From assembly GCA_031835245.1 (NCBI GenBank), contig JAVKOQ010000223.1, forward strand, positions 21,231-85,230: DNA of 64,000 bases. Reading direction: 5' to 3'. Made by a program: the position numbers and the translations under genes. The stretch is from Balamuthia mandrillaris. Lineage: Eukaryota > Discosea > Longamoebia > Balamuthiidae. Of the stretch, positions 54,439-63,868 are shown piece after piece. Within the stretch, counting starts at the first letter, position 1. The number at the start of each line of letters is the position of its first letter. A model generated the notes under the pieces. The model made no database searches and had not been told where the DNA came from. It was given only the letters and a program-made list of their open reading frames with translations.

Positions 54439-54969
54439 AGAAAGAGGGAGAATAGAACCATCTTCCTCATCCAATATGACAAGTCCTGGCGGTTGTTCCG
54501 TGTCTTCCTCCTCGTCCTCTGCCTCCTCGTCCTCTGCTTCCTCGTCCTCTCCCGCTTGGGCGGCCGCCGCTTCCGGATTCACGTAGAGGCTCTCATCAAA
54601 GAACGTCGGGGGGCGTCCGCTACTCGAAGATGACGAAGAAGTGGAATAATGGTGGCTATTGCGGATCCCGTGCCTTCCAACGACGAAAGGGGGAGAAGAA
54701 GAAGCAGAAGCGCAACGCGAGGCTCTAACACTTGGAGCGAAGCAAGCAAACGGATTTCTTCGAGCGCGTAGAAGGAAGAAAGAAGACGCTGAAGTAAAGA
54801 ATCGAGGTGCCGCTGGTGATGACGCCAGCGGGAGAGCTAAAGAGGAGGAGAAAGAGGAGGAGAAAGAAGGAGCACAAGGAAGAGAAAGGGGGTTGGTGCG
54901 AAGGCCGTGCTGTGCAAAGGGGAAAGCGGGAGGCATGCCTCCGCCCTTCCTCGCGCCGTGCCGCCACAT
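52066..54969 (-). CDS. NOA1: YqeH/NOA1-type circularly permuted GTPase, organellar
   Basis: ATG at 54969. The N-terminus is Arg/Ser-rich without acids (mitochondrial presequence-like: FFLLRARRNPFACFAPSVRASRCA). The YqeH zinc finger is split across exons: CPGCGCVIQSQDPLQVGY and then SLICQRCYNLRFHNRL. The GTPase motifs come in permuted order: G4 ANKSDLLP, G5-like VHLVSAKTGQGIDEL, then G1 GCTNVGKSTLMN, G2/G3 SPLPGTTLNLI and KIYDTPGI. The C-terminal part has KTLFFGGLGRIDYI and GLGWVSLTG, and a Lys/Glu tail ending in Ser4. Family members assemble the small mitochondrial or plastid ribosomal subunit. The stop lies 30 bp from that of NUFIP1 (convergent). The intron at about 54290-54450 is almost entirely GA/GAAA (coding CT). 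Confidence 0.92.
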
Positions 54970-56044
54970 TGTCTAGAGGCCGCCTTCTTCTTCGTTCTTT
55001 CTTTGCACGCTGGTTAAAAAAAATGGGTGTAACTGTCGGGGATCGAACGGATGCATTTATTTTTGTAGACATACGACGTCATGAGACTTGTCGACGGTAA
55101 TTGTACACTTTGGTTGTACCAACAACAACGTAGAGAGCACTCCACGTGGACAAACAATATCATTTCAAGACTGAAACGTTGTTGCACAAGCTGCAAGAAA
55201 GCGTGTTTACCAACTCCCATCTTTTTTTGGTTGGTTTTCCGGCACTTCATCGCCAAGCGACAAACTTACCTTGTTTGACCTTCTCATCTCCCCCACTAAA
55301 ACTACTGTCCTTCTTTCGGGGCTAAAACGCGCCCTCTTGTTGCGCAGGAATGCGTCTCTGTCATTCTTAATTGCCCTTCGTCTCAAAAGAAAGACAAACT
55401 TCCGGTCGACACAAATTACTCACCTGCCGTTGAACAGAGATAAAAAGTTTGAATCGCCATTTCTTTCTTCGGTCTTTTTTTTTTTTCATTTGTCGGCGTA
55501 AATCCACCAACGCACACGTATCCGGTACACCTGCGTAGATCCAACCGGGGAATTATGGCAAATATCTTGCGTTACCGCATGGCAACACCAGGAAGTTTTA
55601 CCTTTAAAAGAAAAAATTGTTGATCACGTTGTCGTGGAACTCTTCCTAAATGGGTAATTTTGCCTGAATATACGCGTAGAACTGCTTTTTTATGTTAATG
55701 ATTATTACCCTAATGAACTATTTCGTCCCGCCAATCGGGTCGGGCGTGACGCTTGGAAGAGGACAAATGGTAAAAAAAATATGGGGAGGGGGAACATCGT
55801 TACGTGCGGTATGCTTTATCGGGGGGGGTTGGATGGTCGTAGGGCAGGCGTGTGTGTTTTCTTTTTTTTTTCGCCGGGACATTGCCCGACCACATAAAAG
55901 GGAACGCGAACGTTCTTCCTTTTCTTTCCTTTTTTTTTCTTTGCACCCAAAGCAGACCGACCCGCTTCGCTTGCAGGCAATACGTTCACACGCCACACGC
56001 CTACACACACACCCACGTTATCCACTTGTACCACTCTCGCTGGA
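54970..56044. promoter_or_regulatory. Long spacer between NOA1 and the Frizzled-like gene
   Basis: It contains a GTCGAACGC-type element (55036-55055), TGTAGACATACGACGTCATGAGACTTGTCGACGG-like sequence around 55063-55096 (an ACGTCA site and TGTCGACG), and GGTCGACA (55404-55411). An imperfect palindrome TTGCGTTACCGCATGGCAA lies at about 55568. Open frames of 65-118 codons show no coding character. Confidence 0.5.
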
Positions 56045-57018
56045 ATGAAGACGCTCCTCCTCCTCTTTGCCTCTCTTCTCTTTGTTGTTGTGTGTGTGGC
56101 CGCTGCCGAGGTCGCTTTCGGCGTCGATGACGCCGTGGCGGCCCGACAAGCAGACAGCGAAGTTGGGCAAGGCAGGTGCGAGCAGATAGGGTCTATTCTT
56201 CCCTACTGTTCCTCTCTGCAGTTCTACTACGGTTCGTTTCTTTCTTTTTTTTTCCTTTCTTTCTTTCTTTCTTCTTTTTGGCTTATTTTATCGTCAAATA
56301 TGCAGATAACCCATGGGTGTACCTTCCACCCAACACAACGGCGAAGGAGCTCCAACAATCGATGAGCGGCATTCTCAACGCCCTCCTGGGGCTCACGGAG
56401 TTGGATAGCCAGTGCTCGGCCATATTTTTGAAGGCCTTTTGTGCCACGTGGGCTCGGCCTTGCGTGGTCATAGATGGAGGTTTGCTTTGTTTTTTTTTTC
56501 AAAGCCTTTCTTGCTTTTATTTATTTTTTTTTTTGGGTTTCTTCGTTGCTGAACGGTTTTGTTTTCTATATAATACATACAGAACCTCATCACTATCCTG
56601 TTCAACCTTGCCAGTCTCTTTGCCATCAGGCAGTGGAGGGATGCACAGCGGCAACTGCTATACTGAAGATCCCTATCGGGTTGGGCCTGTACTTTCCGAA
56701 CGGAGGCAGAGCGCCGGTGAGTTGCCTCGAGGAGGAGACCATCGCCAACGAGACCTACTCTTTCTATCCTGTCAACGGCACCATTTATCCTATCGCCTCG
56801 AATGACTCTTCTCCTTCTTCAACGTATTTTGCTCAATGTAATGCCAACCAAGAGGTGGCCGACAGTATATGCGTGGAACCGCTGTACAAGACGGGAAGCG
56901 GATGTGGCTTCGAGTGTCCTCTTCCTTCACTCGATGAGGAGGACTACGATGCGGTTAAAGTGCTTCAGCTTGTGATCGGCTGGTTCAGTTTTGTACGCTC
57001 TCTCGCTCCCTCTCTCTT

Positions 57019-57055
<37 letters not shown>

Positions 57056-57432
57056 TTACTGACAAACAGAAACAAACAAAAGGTTGGGAGCATTGTTTTG
57101 GCTGTAACATACATTCTCAGTCCAAAGCTGCGAGTCTTTCCCTCTAACTTGATCCTCATGACCACCCTAGCGGCCTCCATTGCCGCTTTTGCCATCATCC
57201 TCCCCACGTTTGCCACCTACGACCAAGTTTGGTGTGGAGTGGACGGCACCTACCTCGTCCCTGAGGTCTCTTTCTACAACGGCGGCTACGAGGCACGAGT
57301 GGAGTACCAAACGGATTCCCTCATCGCCAAGAGCGGATTGTGTACATTCCAGGGATTCGTCTTGCATTGGGGATTCCTTTCTTCCACGTTTTGGTGGTGT
57401 TTGATATCTTTTAACATGTTTTTCACGGTTCG

Positions 57433-57474
<42 letters not shown>

Positions 57475-58410
57475 TGCTCATCTTTCTCTTCAACACAGTT
57501 GTTCTTTAAACCGCCTCAGATAGCGCATTTCGAGATGTATCAACAAATAGCTTATCAGTTGGTGGGGTGGTGTGTTCCTTTCATCTTGGCAGTGATCCCT
57601 GCTGCCGCCGACCGTGTAGGCTTTGCTTCCAGCGACAGCTTGTACGTTCATCTTTCTTTCTCTCTCTGTCTCTCGCTTGCGTTGCCACAGTTTTCTAATT
57701 GATGCTTCCTTTGTATTGTTTCAAACAGTTGTTTCGTAACGATAGAAGATGGAGGTGCATGGTTTTTGACATTCTGGGTCGTGCCGGTAGGCCTCCTCCT
57801 CGCCATCGGTCTCACTCTCTTCCTCTGCTCCATCGTTCGCATCTTCTACGTCGCCAAGCAAAGCGACATGTTGCGAAAGACCTGGGTGACCTACTATCGG
57901 CTCGTGACCTTTATTCTCATCTTCCTCTTGATCTACCTCTCCATCTTCCTCTACTCCATCTTCACCCTCTCCAACGAGAGCGAGATAGAGGAGGCCTACA
58001 CCGAATATTTCAGCTGTCTCAGCTTCTTGGACCTGGAGGAGTTGAGGGAGAATGGGGGCTGCTTCCTTGACAGCTCCGCCACCTACTTCCCGTTGGTCAT
58101 CCTGAGAGCCCTGGGCTTCTCCTTGCTGGGCTTTCTGCTCTTCATCAACTTCTTCTTCAGCCAGATGGTCTTCAACTTTTGGAGACAGACGGCACAGGCG
58201 CTGATGCGCGGGGACATGCCGTCCATCTTCTCCAGCTCCAAGTCTTCCCATAGTGGCAGCAAGAAGAAAGCGGACAAGCAGAACATCAAGATGACTCTTG
58301 GAGAGGCCACCAGTCGAGCGGAAAGCATCTTTGGCGTCGAGGAGGCTGAGGACGAAAGCTCTGACGAGAGCAGCGCAAGCAACGGAGGAGGTTCAGAAAT
58401 ATCTGCCTGA
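56045..58410 (+). CDS. Frizzled-like seven-transmembrane receptor with CRD
   Basis: ATG at 56045 and signal peptide MKTLLLLFASLLFVVVCVAAA. The cysteine-rich domain is spread over three exons: RCEQIGSILPYCSSLQFYY, then WVYLPPNTTAKELQQS, LDSQCSAIFLKAFCATWARPCV and PCQSLCHQAVEGC. This is the ten-cysteine spacing of Fz domains. A second Cys-rich stretch (CNANQEVADSICVEP, SGCGFECPLP) precedes seven helices, beginning VLQLVIGWFSF and ending ILRALGFSLLGFLLFINFFF. The helices match class F order (for example GLCTFQGFVLHWGFLSSTFWWCLIS in TM3). The animal KTxxxW Dishevelled-binding motif is not seen after TM7. The C-terminal tail is Ser/Glu-rich. Amoebozoan Frizzled/Smoothened-like receptors are known from Dictyostelium; the ligand is unknown. 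Several introns have CT runs near the donor. Confidence 0.9.
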
Positions 58411-58528
58411 AAGAGTCTAGTGGATATTTTTTTGTTTGCTTTGTCTCCCCTTTTGTTTGTATTGCTTTTGTTTTCTTTGGCGAACCTGTTTATAAACTGA
58501 ATAAGAAATTGTACAAATTGACGAAAAG

Positions 58529-58579
<51 letters not shown>

Positions 58580-58727
58580 CTCAGTGTCGACAGAATGTAC
58601 AGTTTCGGGTCGACATGTACAGGGAAATCGAGCGCGCGTTCGAACCCCAAGTGGGAGGATTTTATTATTTTGTGTTTGTTCCAAATTTTTCCAAGAAAAA
58701 TATTACCAGGAGATAAACTGCAGAACA
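58411..58727. promoter_or_regulatory. LRR protein 2 upstream region with CT run and GTCGAC sites
   Basis: It contains (CT)n at 58530-58574, TGTCGACA (58585-58592), GGTCGACA (58608-58615) and the GTCGAACGC-type element on the minus strand (58630-58652). The leader GATAAACTGCAGAACA just before the ATG resembles GATAAACTGCAAA just before the LRR protein 1 ATG. Confidence 0.55.
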
Positions 58728-60368
58728 ATGCAAGCCATTTCATCGGGAAACGAAGATGAGGACCTGCCCGAGCTGCTTCAGCCCTTTGCTCATCTCACTG
58801 CATGCAAACTCAACAACAAGAGGTTGATGGTCTTGCCCAGGGAGATAGGTCGGCTCACTGCTCTCCAATCATTGGCCCTCCACAACAACCAACTCACTGT
58901 GCTGCCCGGCGAGTGCGGCCGACTGACCGCTCTCACTTCCTGCTTCCTCTACAAAAACCGGTTGACGGTCTTGCCAAGGGAGTTTGGGCAGCTCTCTGCC
59001 CTGACCTCTCTCTCCCTTTCCTTCAACCAGCTGACGACCTTGCCAAGGGAGTTTGGCCAACTCTCTGCTCTCACCAACTGCTCACTCGCTTACAACCAAC
59101 TGACCACTTTGCCGAGCGAGTTTGGCCATTTGACCGCTCTTACTGAGTGCAACTTGGCCCATAACCAAATGACGGCCTTGCCAAGGGAGTTTGGCCAACT
59201 CTCCTCTCTCACTAACTGCGACCTCTCTCACAACAAGCTGACGACCTTGCCAAGGGAGTTTGGTCAACTCTCCTCCCTCACCACTCTCTGCCTCTCTCAC
59301 AACCAACTGGCTGCACTGGAGGATATTTGCCAACTCACCTCTCTTAGTTCTTTCAGCCTAGCCTCCAACCAACTGACATCCTTGCCATCAGACTTTGCTC
59401 AACTGACCGCTCTCACAGGGTGTTTCCTCGCCTACAACCAACTTACAACCTTGCCAAGAGAGTTTGGCCAATTGACCGCCCTGCGGAGCTGTGACCTTGC
59501 CCACAACCAATTAACAGTCTTGCCCAAGGAGTTTGGCCAACTCTCCCGGCTCTCCACTCTCCACTTGAGCAACAACCGATTGCAAACCTTGCCCAAAGAG
59601 TTTGGCCTACTCTCTCGGCTGACCTCTCTCAACCTCAACAACAACAAACTGACCGCCTTGCCAAGGGAATTTGGCCAACTCTCTGCGCTTACTGCTTGCA
59701 ACTTGACCTCCAACCAACTTACAGGCTTGCCCCGAGAGTTTGGCCAACTCGGACCCACACTTGTGCAATGCTGGATGGGTAAGAATCAACTGGCCGCACT
59801 GCCTTCCACTATCCTCTTCTTCGAACATTACTTGCAAGACCTCCAAGATCAACCATGTATGAATTCAATGTACCACCATGACGAAAGGCAAGAAGAGAAC
59901 AGACAAAAGAGAGGCAAGTCCAATCAACAATCCCGCAACACGTTTCGGTTTGTGAAGAGTTTGTGGCAGTTGAGCGGAGAGGCAGTGATGAGGAACCAGC
60001 TGGTGCCGATGGGCATGTTTGTCCCTGTTCCTGACCTGCCTTTTACTGTGCTGCACACCGAAGACGAAGCAGAAGAGGAGGCAGAAGAATGGGAAACCGC
60101 AAAAAAAGGAGTCATGGTAGTACTGCCAGAAGAAGTGATAGAACAGCTTGAACGGTTGCAAAGACGATGTGATGTGTGCCAACAGGTGTATCTTTGGTCA
60201 GAAGAAGTTGACGGTGAAGACGAACAACTAACGTCTACTGCTCTTGTGCGGAAGTACTTTGACAAGGAAAGAATGGTCTGGTGGGAGTTTTTGTGTTGCA
60301 GCAAAACGTGCCTCGAACGGCCTCTGCACTCGCCAAAGGCCAACAACAGAACAAAGTACTTTAAATAA
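58728..60368 (+). CDS. LRR protein 2, paralogue of LRR protein 1
   Basis: Intronless, about 546 residues. It opens MQAISSGNEDEDLPELLQPFAHL, followed by about fifteen 23-residue LRRs (NQLTTLPREFGQLSALTNCSL consensus). One repeat is degenerate (QLAALEDICQLTSL). The C-terminal module parallels LRR protein 1: FVKSLWQLSGEAVMRNQLVP, QLERLQRRCDVCQQVYLW, LVRKYFDKER and WWEFLCCSKTC. The same cysteine set is conserved, arguing for a structural, possibly zinc-binding, role. The two genes lie 9 kb apart in opposite orientation. Confidence 0.88.
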   Translation: MQAISSGNEDEDLPELLQPFAHLTACKLNNKRLMVLPREIGRLTALQSLALHNNQLTVLPGECGRLTALTSCFLYKNRLTVLPREFGQLSALTSLSLSFNQLTTLPREFGQLSALTNCSLAYNQLTTLPSEFGHLTALTECNLAHNQMTALPREFGQLSSLTNCDLSHNKLTTLPREFGQLSSLTTLCLSHNQLAALEDICQLTSLSSFSLASNQLTSLPSDFAQLTALTGCFLAYNQLTTLPREFGQLTALRSCDLAHNQLTVLPKEFGQLSRLSTLHLSNNRLQTLPKEFGLLSRLTSLNLNNNKLTALPREFGQLSALTACNLTSNQLTGLPREFGQLGPTLVQCWMGKNQLAALPSTILFFEHYLQDLQDQPCMNSMYHHDERQEENRQKRGKSNQQSRNTFRFVKSLWQLSGEAVMRNQLVPMGMFVPVPDLPFTVLHTEDEAEEEAEEWETAKKGVMVVLPEEVIEQLERLQRRCDVCQQVYLWSEEVDGEDEQLTSTALVRKYFDKERMVWWEFLCCSKTCLERPLHSPKANNRTKYFK

Positions 60369-60479
60369 AAAAATTCTTTAACAAAAACTAATTTTGTATT
60401 TTAAACAATGAATGCTTGAAAATGAAATGAACAAGAACTAAACAAGTCGTATGCACAGTGTTTGAATGAAGTTGTGGTT

Positions 60480-62177
60480 TTACCACCAAGCGTGAAGCAA
60501 TTCGCTGATAGCGGCCGAGATGTCGCCGCCTCTCTTCTGGAGAGCCCTTCTGTTCCGTTCCTTGTCCTGGAATCCCATCTCCACCAATTGTTGCACCAAC
60601 AGGTCTTCTTCACTCATTTCGGGCTGCTGCTCTTCTTCGTTCGCTCTTGCTTCCTTTTCTTTCTTCTCTGGTTGCAGCTGATCACCTTCGTTGGTCACTT
60701 GTTCGGAAGATGGAGTTGGGACAGGGCGGAGCCGAGCAAAGATTGTAGGGCTCGCTAGTCCAGTGACCTTTGCTTCTTCCTTCGTTTCGTCCTTCTTTTC
60801 TTCTGCTTCTGCTTCTTTGTTTACTTGTTCAGAAGATGAAGTGGGAGCAGGGCGTAGCTGGGCAAAGATAGCAGGGCTCGTCAGTCCAGTGACCTTTTCT
60901 TCTTCCTTCGTTTCTTTCGGTTGTTGTTCAACGTGACCGTTGCTCTCGACAGACTTGACAACAACGTTCAACTGCAGAGGGCGACCGAAACGAACACCAT
61001 CCGCCGTGTACACTCTCCAAAGCGATGAGAAAGTCTGCTCTCCTTCTTTCACTTCCGTTCCCGGCGCCTTCAGTTCGGTCTCCAACTCCACCATATCGCC
61101 AACCGGAACCTCCTCCTCGGGGTTGATCACAACGTGCGTGGTTCCACTGGTCGTCAACACATCTCCAGCCTCCATTCGCAACACGGTGCCCACGGGCCAT
61201 GCTCTCAGCCCGTTGTTGCACAAGCGCCAACGGCGAACAAAAGTTTGGTTGGGGTTGACCTGTTCCAGCGCGAAGGAAGGCTGTCCCCAAAAGCCCTTTT
61301 GGCTATCGCTCCATTTCACCGAGAGTCCGCCGTGGTGGAGCATGCGGTGGAAAGGACCTTTGCCACACCTTCTGCCCCCTCTGCTTCCATGCAAGAATGG
61401 AGCAAAACCACCCACGAAATCGGCAAACGGGTCATTGTTGTTGGGTTGAGGATCCGCTTGAGCAGAGGAGGAAGCGGAAGATGATGCTTCCTCTCCTTCT
61501 TCCTTTTGTTTCTCTTCGTGTTGCGGTTGATACTGTTGGAAGTGGTTGTTCATGTGAGTCCACCACTGGTGAAAGAATGGCGGAACGAATGGAGGAGGAG
61601 GCGGCACTTGCCACGGTTGCTCTCCTTCCACCGCTTCTTCTTCTTTTTGTGGTTGCTGAGGCGGAGCAGCCCAAAAGAATGGGTGAGGGTGAGGATGCGG
61701 TCCTCCGAATCGTCGGCAACCTCTTCTTCTCCTGTCCTCACGGTAGCGTTGCTGTTGTTGACGCAGCTTATGGGAGAGATGGTCCCTCCATCGCTTGGCC
61801 TTGTCCATGAGGTCCACCTCTCTCTCCATGACGAACACGTGGAGCAAAGGCAAAGCAGACGAAGCAGAGGCGGCTCTTCTCTCGGCAGCAAAGGTCAGGG
61901 CGTAGTCCCACTCGCGTTGAGAGGAAATGGTGATGAGGTCTCCTTCCTCGTCTTTGTACTTGAGCCAAACGAGGTCATCCACGGATTGGGAAGCAGGAGA
62001 GGTCCCGTCTTCATCCTCATCGGAGGAAGAAGAAGGAACGGCGGGGAGAGCGCTCTCGAAGAGGGAGCGAACGGTTTGTTGCAACTCGGCAAAGGAGAGG
62101 TCCCGCGCGACGCGGAAGCGGCGGGTATCCTCCTTGTAAGTCACCTTGAGTTCGATCAAGTTATTGTTGGTCGACAT
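60480..62177 (-). CDS. NBR1-like autophagy receptor (PB1 - FW domain - UBA)
   Basis: Intronless, 565 residues. The N-terminal PB1 domain shows LIELKVTYKEDTRRFRV, LSFAELQQTVRSLF and LVWLKYKDEEGDLITISSQREWDYAL (OPCA-like acidic motif). A Pro/His/Gln-rich linker follows (HPHPHPFFW). The FW (four-tryptophan) domain reads NQTFVRRWRLCNNGLRAWPVGTVLRM, VPVGDMVELETELKAP and SSLWRVYTADGVRFG. Two copies of a roughly 25-residue motif, KVTGLTSPAIFAQLRPAPT and KVTGLASPTIFARLRPVPT, separate it from a C-terminal UBA (VQQLVEMGFQDKERNRRALQKRGGDISAAISELL). NBR1 proteins link ubiquitylated cargo to Atg8. No ZZ zinc finger is visible between PB1 and FW. Confidence 0.9.
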   Translation of the reverse strand: MSTNNNLIELKVTYKEDTRRFRVARDLSFAELQQTVRSLFESALPAVPSSSSDEDEDGTSPASQSVDDLVWLKYKDEEGDLITISSQREWDYALTFAAERRAASASSALPLLHVFVMEREVDLMDKAKRWRDHLSHKLRQQQQRYREDRRRRGCRRFGGPHPHPHPFFWAAPPQQPQKEEEAVEGEQPWQVPPPPPFVPPFFHQWWTHMNNHFQQYQPQHEEKQKEEGEEASSSASSSAQADPQPNNNDPFADFVGGFAPFLHGSRGGRRCGKGPFHRMLHHGGLSVKWSDSQKGFWGQPSFALEQVNPNQTFVRRWRLCNNGLRAWPVGTVLRMEAGDVLTTSGTTHVVINPEEEVPVGDMVELETELKAPGTEVKEGEQTFSSLWRVYTADGVRFGRPLQLNVVVKSVESNGHVEQQPKETKEEEKVTGLTSPAIFAQLRPAPTSSSEQVNKEAEAEEKKDETKEEAKVTGLASPTIFARLRPVPTPSSEQVTNEGDQLQPEKKEKEARANEEEQQPEMSEEDLLVQQLVEMGFQDKERNRRALQKRGGDISAAISELLHAWW

Positions 62178-62679
62178 GTTTGTTGTTTGTTGTTGGTTGA
62201 AAAATGATTCTCAAAAGCTCTCGCCGATAAAAACAAAGTATTTATAATGGCACGCCACGACACAACGTCGTTGCTGCCAGCAAAAGAAGATGGATTGAGA
62301 AAAGTCGGAAAAAGCGGAACCACGCGAAAGTTCCCCACTTTTCTTCATAATTACAGGAAAAGGGTCGTGTTGGCGGAAAAAGGTAACGAACGACGTAATT
62401 GTCCGAAAGGGTTCGCTGAAAAAAGGAAACAGACGGCGAATTTTAAATACCCGAGATTGGACGTCACGTTCCATTTTTGTCGACAAAAGGATAGGAGAGA
62501 GGAGAGGAGAAAGGAGAGGAGAAAGGATATGAGAGAGGATAGGAGAGAGGATAGGAGAGAGGAGAGAACAGAGCAGAGAGGGCAGAGAGCAGAGAGAGGA
62601 GAGAACAGAGCAGAGAGCAAGAGCAAACAGAAAAAGAAAGAAGAGGAATGTGCTGAAAAGAAGGAAACGAAAATCATCT
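62178..62679. repeat. Promoter and GA-rich minisatellite between NBR1-like and ETF-beta
   Basis: TGTCGACA at 62478-62485 sits next to GGACGTCACG (about 62459-62468). Then a GGAGAGA/GGATA purine-rich array runs from about 62490 to 62640 on the plus strand. No gene is supported. Confidence 0.6.
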
Positions 62680-63868
62680 TTACTGAATGACGCCTTCCTT
62701 CTTGATGGCAGCAATGAGCTCGTCCACATCCGCCACAAGCCTTCCTCCTTGCCTCGCCGGCGGCTCCTGCACCTTCAACGTCTTGAGGCGCGGCTGAACG
62801 TCCACACCCAAGTCCTTTGGCGTCAGCTGCTCGATGGGCTTCTTCTTGGCCTTCATGATTTCCGGCAGCTTGGCAAAGAGCGGTTCGTTGAGCCTTAGGT
62901 CGGCCGTGATGACGGCGGGCAGCTTCAGACGGACGGTCTCCAAGCCGGCGTCCACCTCGCGTCGCACTTCCACCGACTGCTTGTCATCCGCCACGGTGAC
63001 GGTCTCGGCGTGGGTGCCTTGAGGCCATCCCAGGAGCCCGGCCAACATCTGTCCGGTTTGGTTGGCGTCGTTGTCGATGGCTTGCTTGCCAAGGATCACC
63101 ATGAGGGGCTGCTCCTTCTCAGCCAGGGCCCTGAAGATTTTAGCTACTGCTAAGGGCTCTACATCCTCATCCTCCACCTGTTCGTGAACGAGAAGAATAA
63201 GGAGAACAGAACGAGAGAGAAGCAGGGAGGGAGGGAGGGAGGGGGAGAGATAGAGAGAAGGCGATCAGATGAGGAGAGAAGCAGAGAGAGTGAGGAGTGA
63301 GAGAGAGAGGACAAGAGAGCGGCCAGAGCAAAGGGAGGACATTATGGAGATGAAATAGTGGAGAGGACAGAAGAAGCCAAGGAAGAGAGAAAGAGAAGCA
63401 GAGAAGAGAGGCTGAAGTAAAGACAAGAGTGTAACGGGTCTCGGTCACAGGAGAGTTGAGCAAATAGGGTAACGAAAGGAGAACCAAGATAGATAACTTT
63501 CAGGGCAGAGAGCGAGAGCAAGAGAGCAAGAGAGAGAGCAAGAGAGAGGGAGAGAAGGAGAGAACAAGAAAGGGCAAAAGAAATAGGATTTATACCTCAA
63601 TGTGTATGCCACGATCGGCGCCCATGGCCAAGCCTCTGCGTATGGTCTCCTGGCACTCCTTAGGCCCCACAGAGACGGCAATGATCTCATCAAACACGTT
63701 CTTCTTCTTCTGCAGGACGGCCTCCGTGATGGCTAGCTCGTCAAAAGGGTTCATGCTCATCTTCACATTTTGGGTGACCACGCCGGTTTCATTCGGCTTC
63801 ACGCGCACCTTTACTGCATAGTCGACGCAACGCTTCACCCCCACCAACACCTTGTTCTTGCCAGACAT
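62680..63868 (-). CDS. ETFB: Electron transfer flavoprotein subunit beta
   Basis: Two exons (63868-63596 and 63177-62680, phase 0), 256 residues. The protein starts [19 protein letters not shown] and continues [48 protein letters not shown], then [66 protein letters not shown] and DLGVD. It is nearly colinear with human ETFB. The mitochondrial matrix heterodimer passes electrons from acyl-CoA dehydrogenases to ETF-QO. The AMP-binding and methylation-loop segments are intact. The 418-bp intron is GA-rich throughout (coding CT). Confidence 0.97.

Noticed and set aside
55081-55278. 65-codon frame in the NOA1-Frizzled spacer
   Set aside because: It overlaps promoter elements and shows no motif.
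58630-58652. GCGTTCGAACCCC as part of a tRNA
   Set aside because: No cloverleaf can be built around it, and similar sites recur in other promoters.
62247-62690. 147-codon plus-strand frame
   Set aside because: Its second half is the GA-rich array (Arg/Glu repeats) and there is no conserved sequence.
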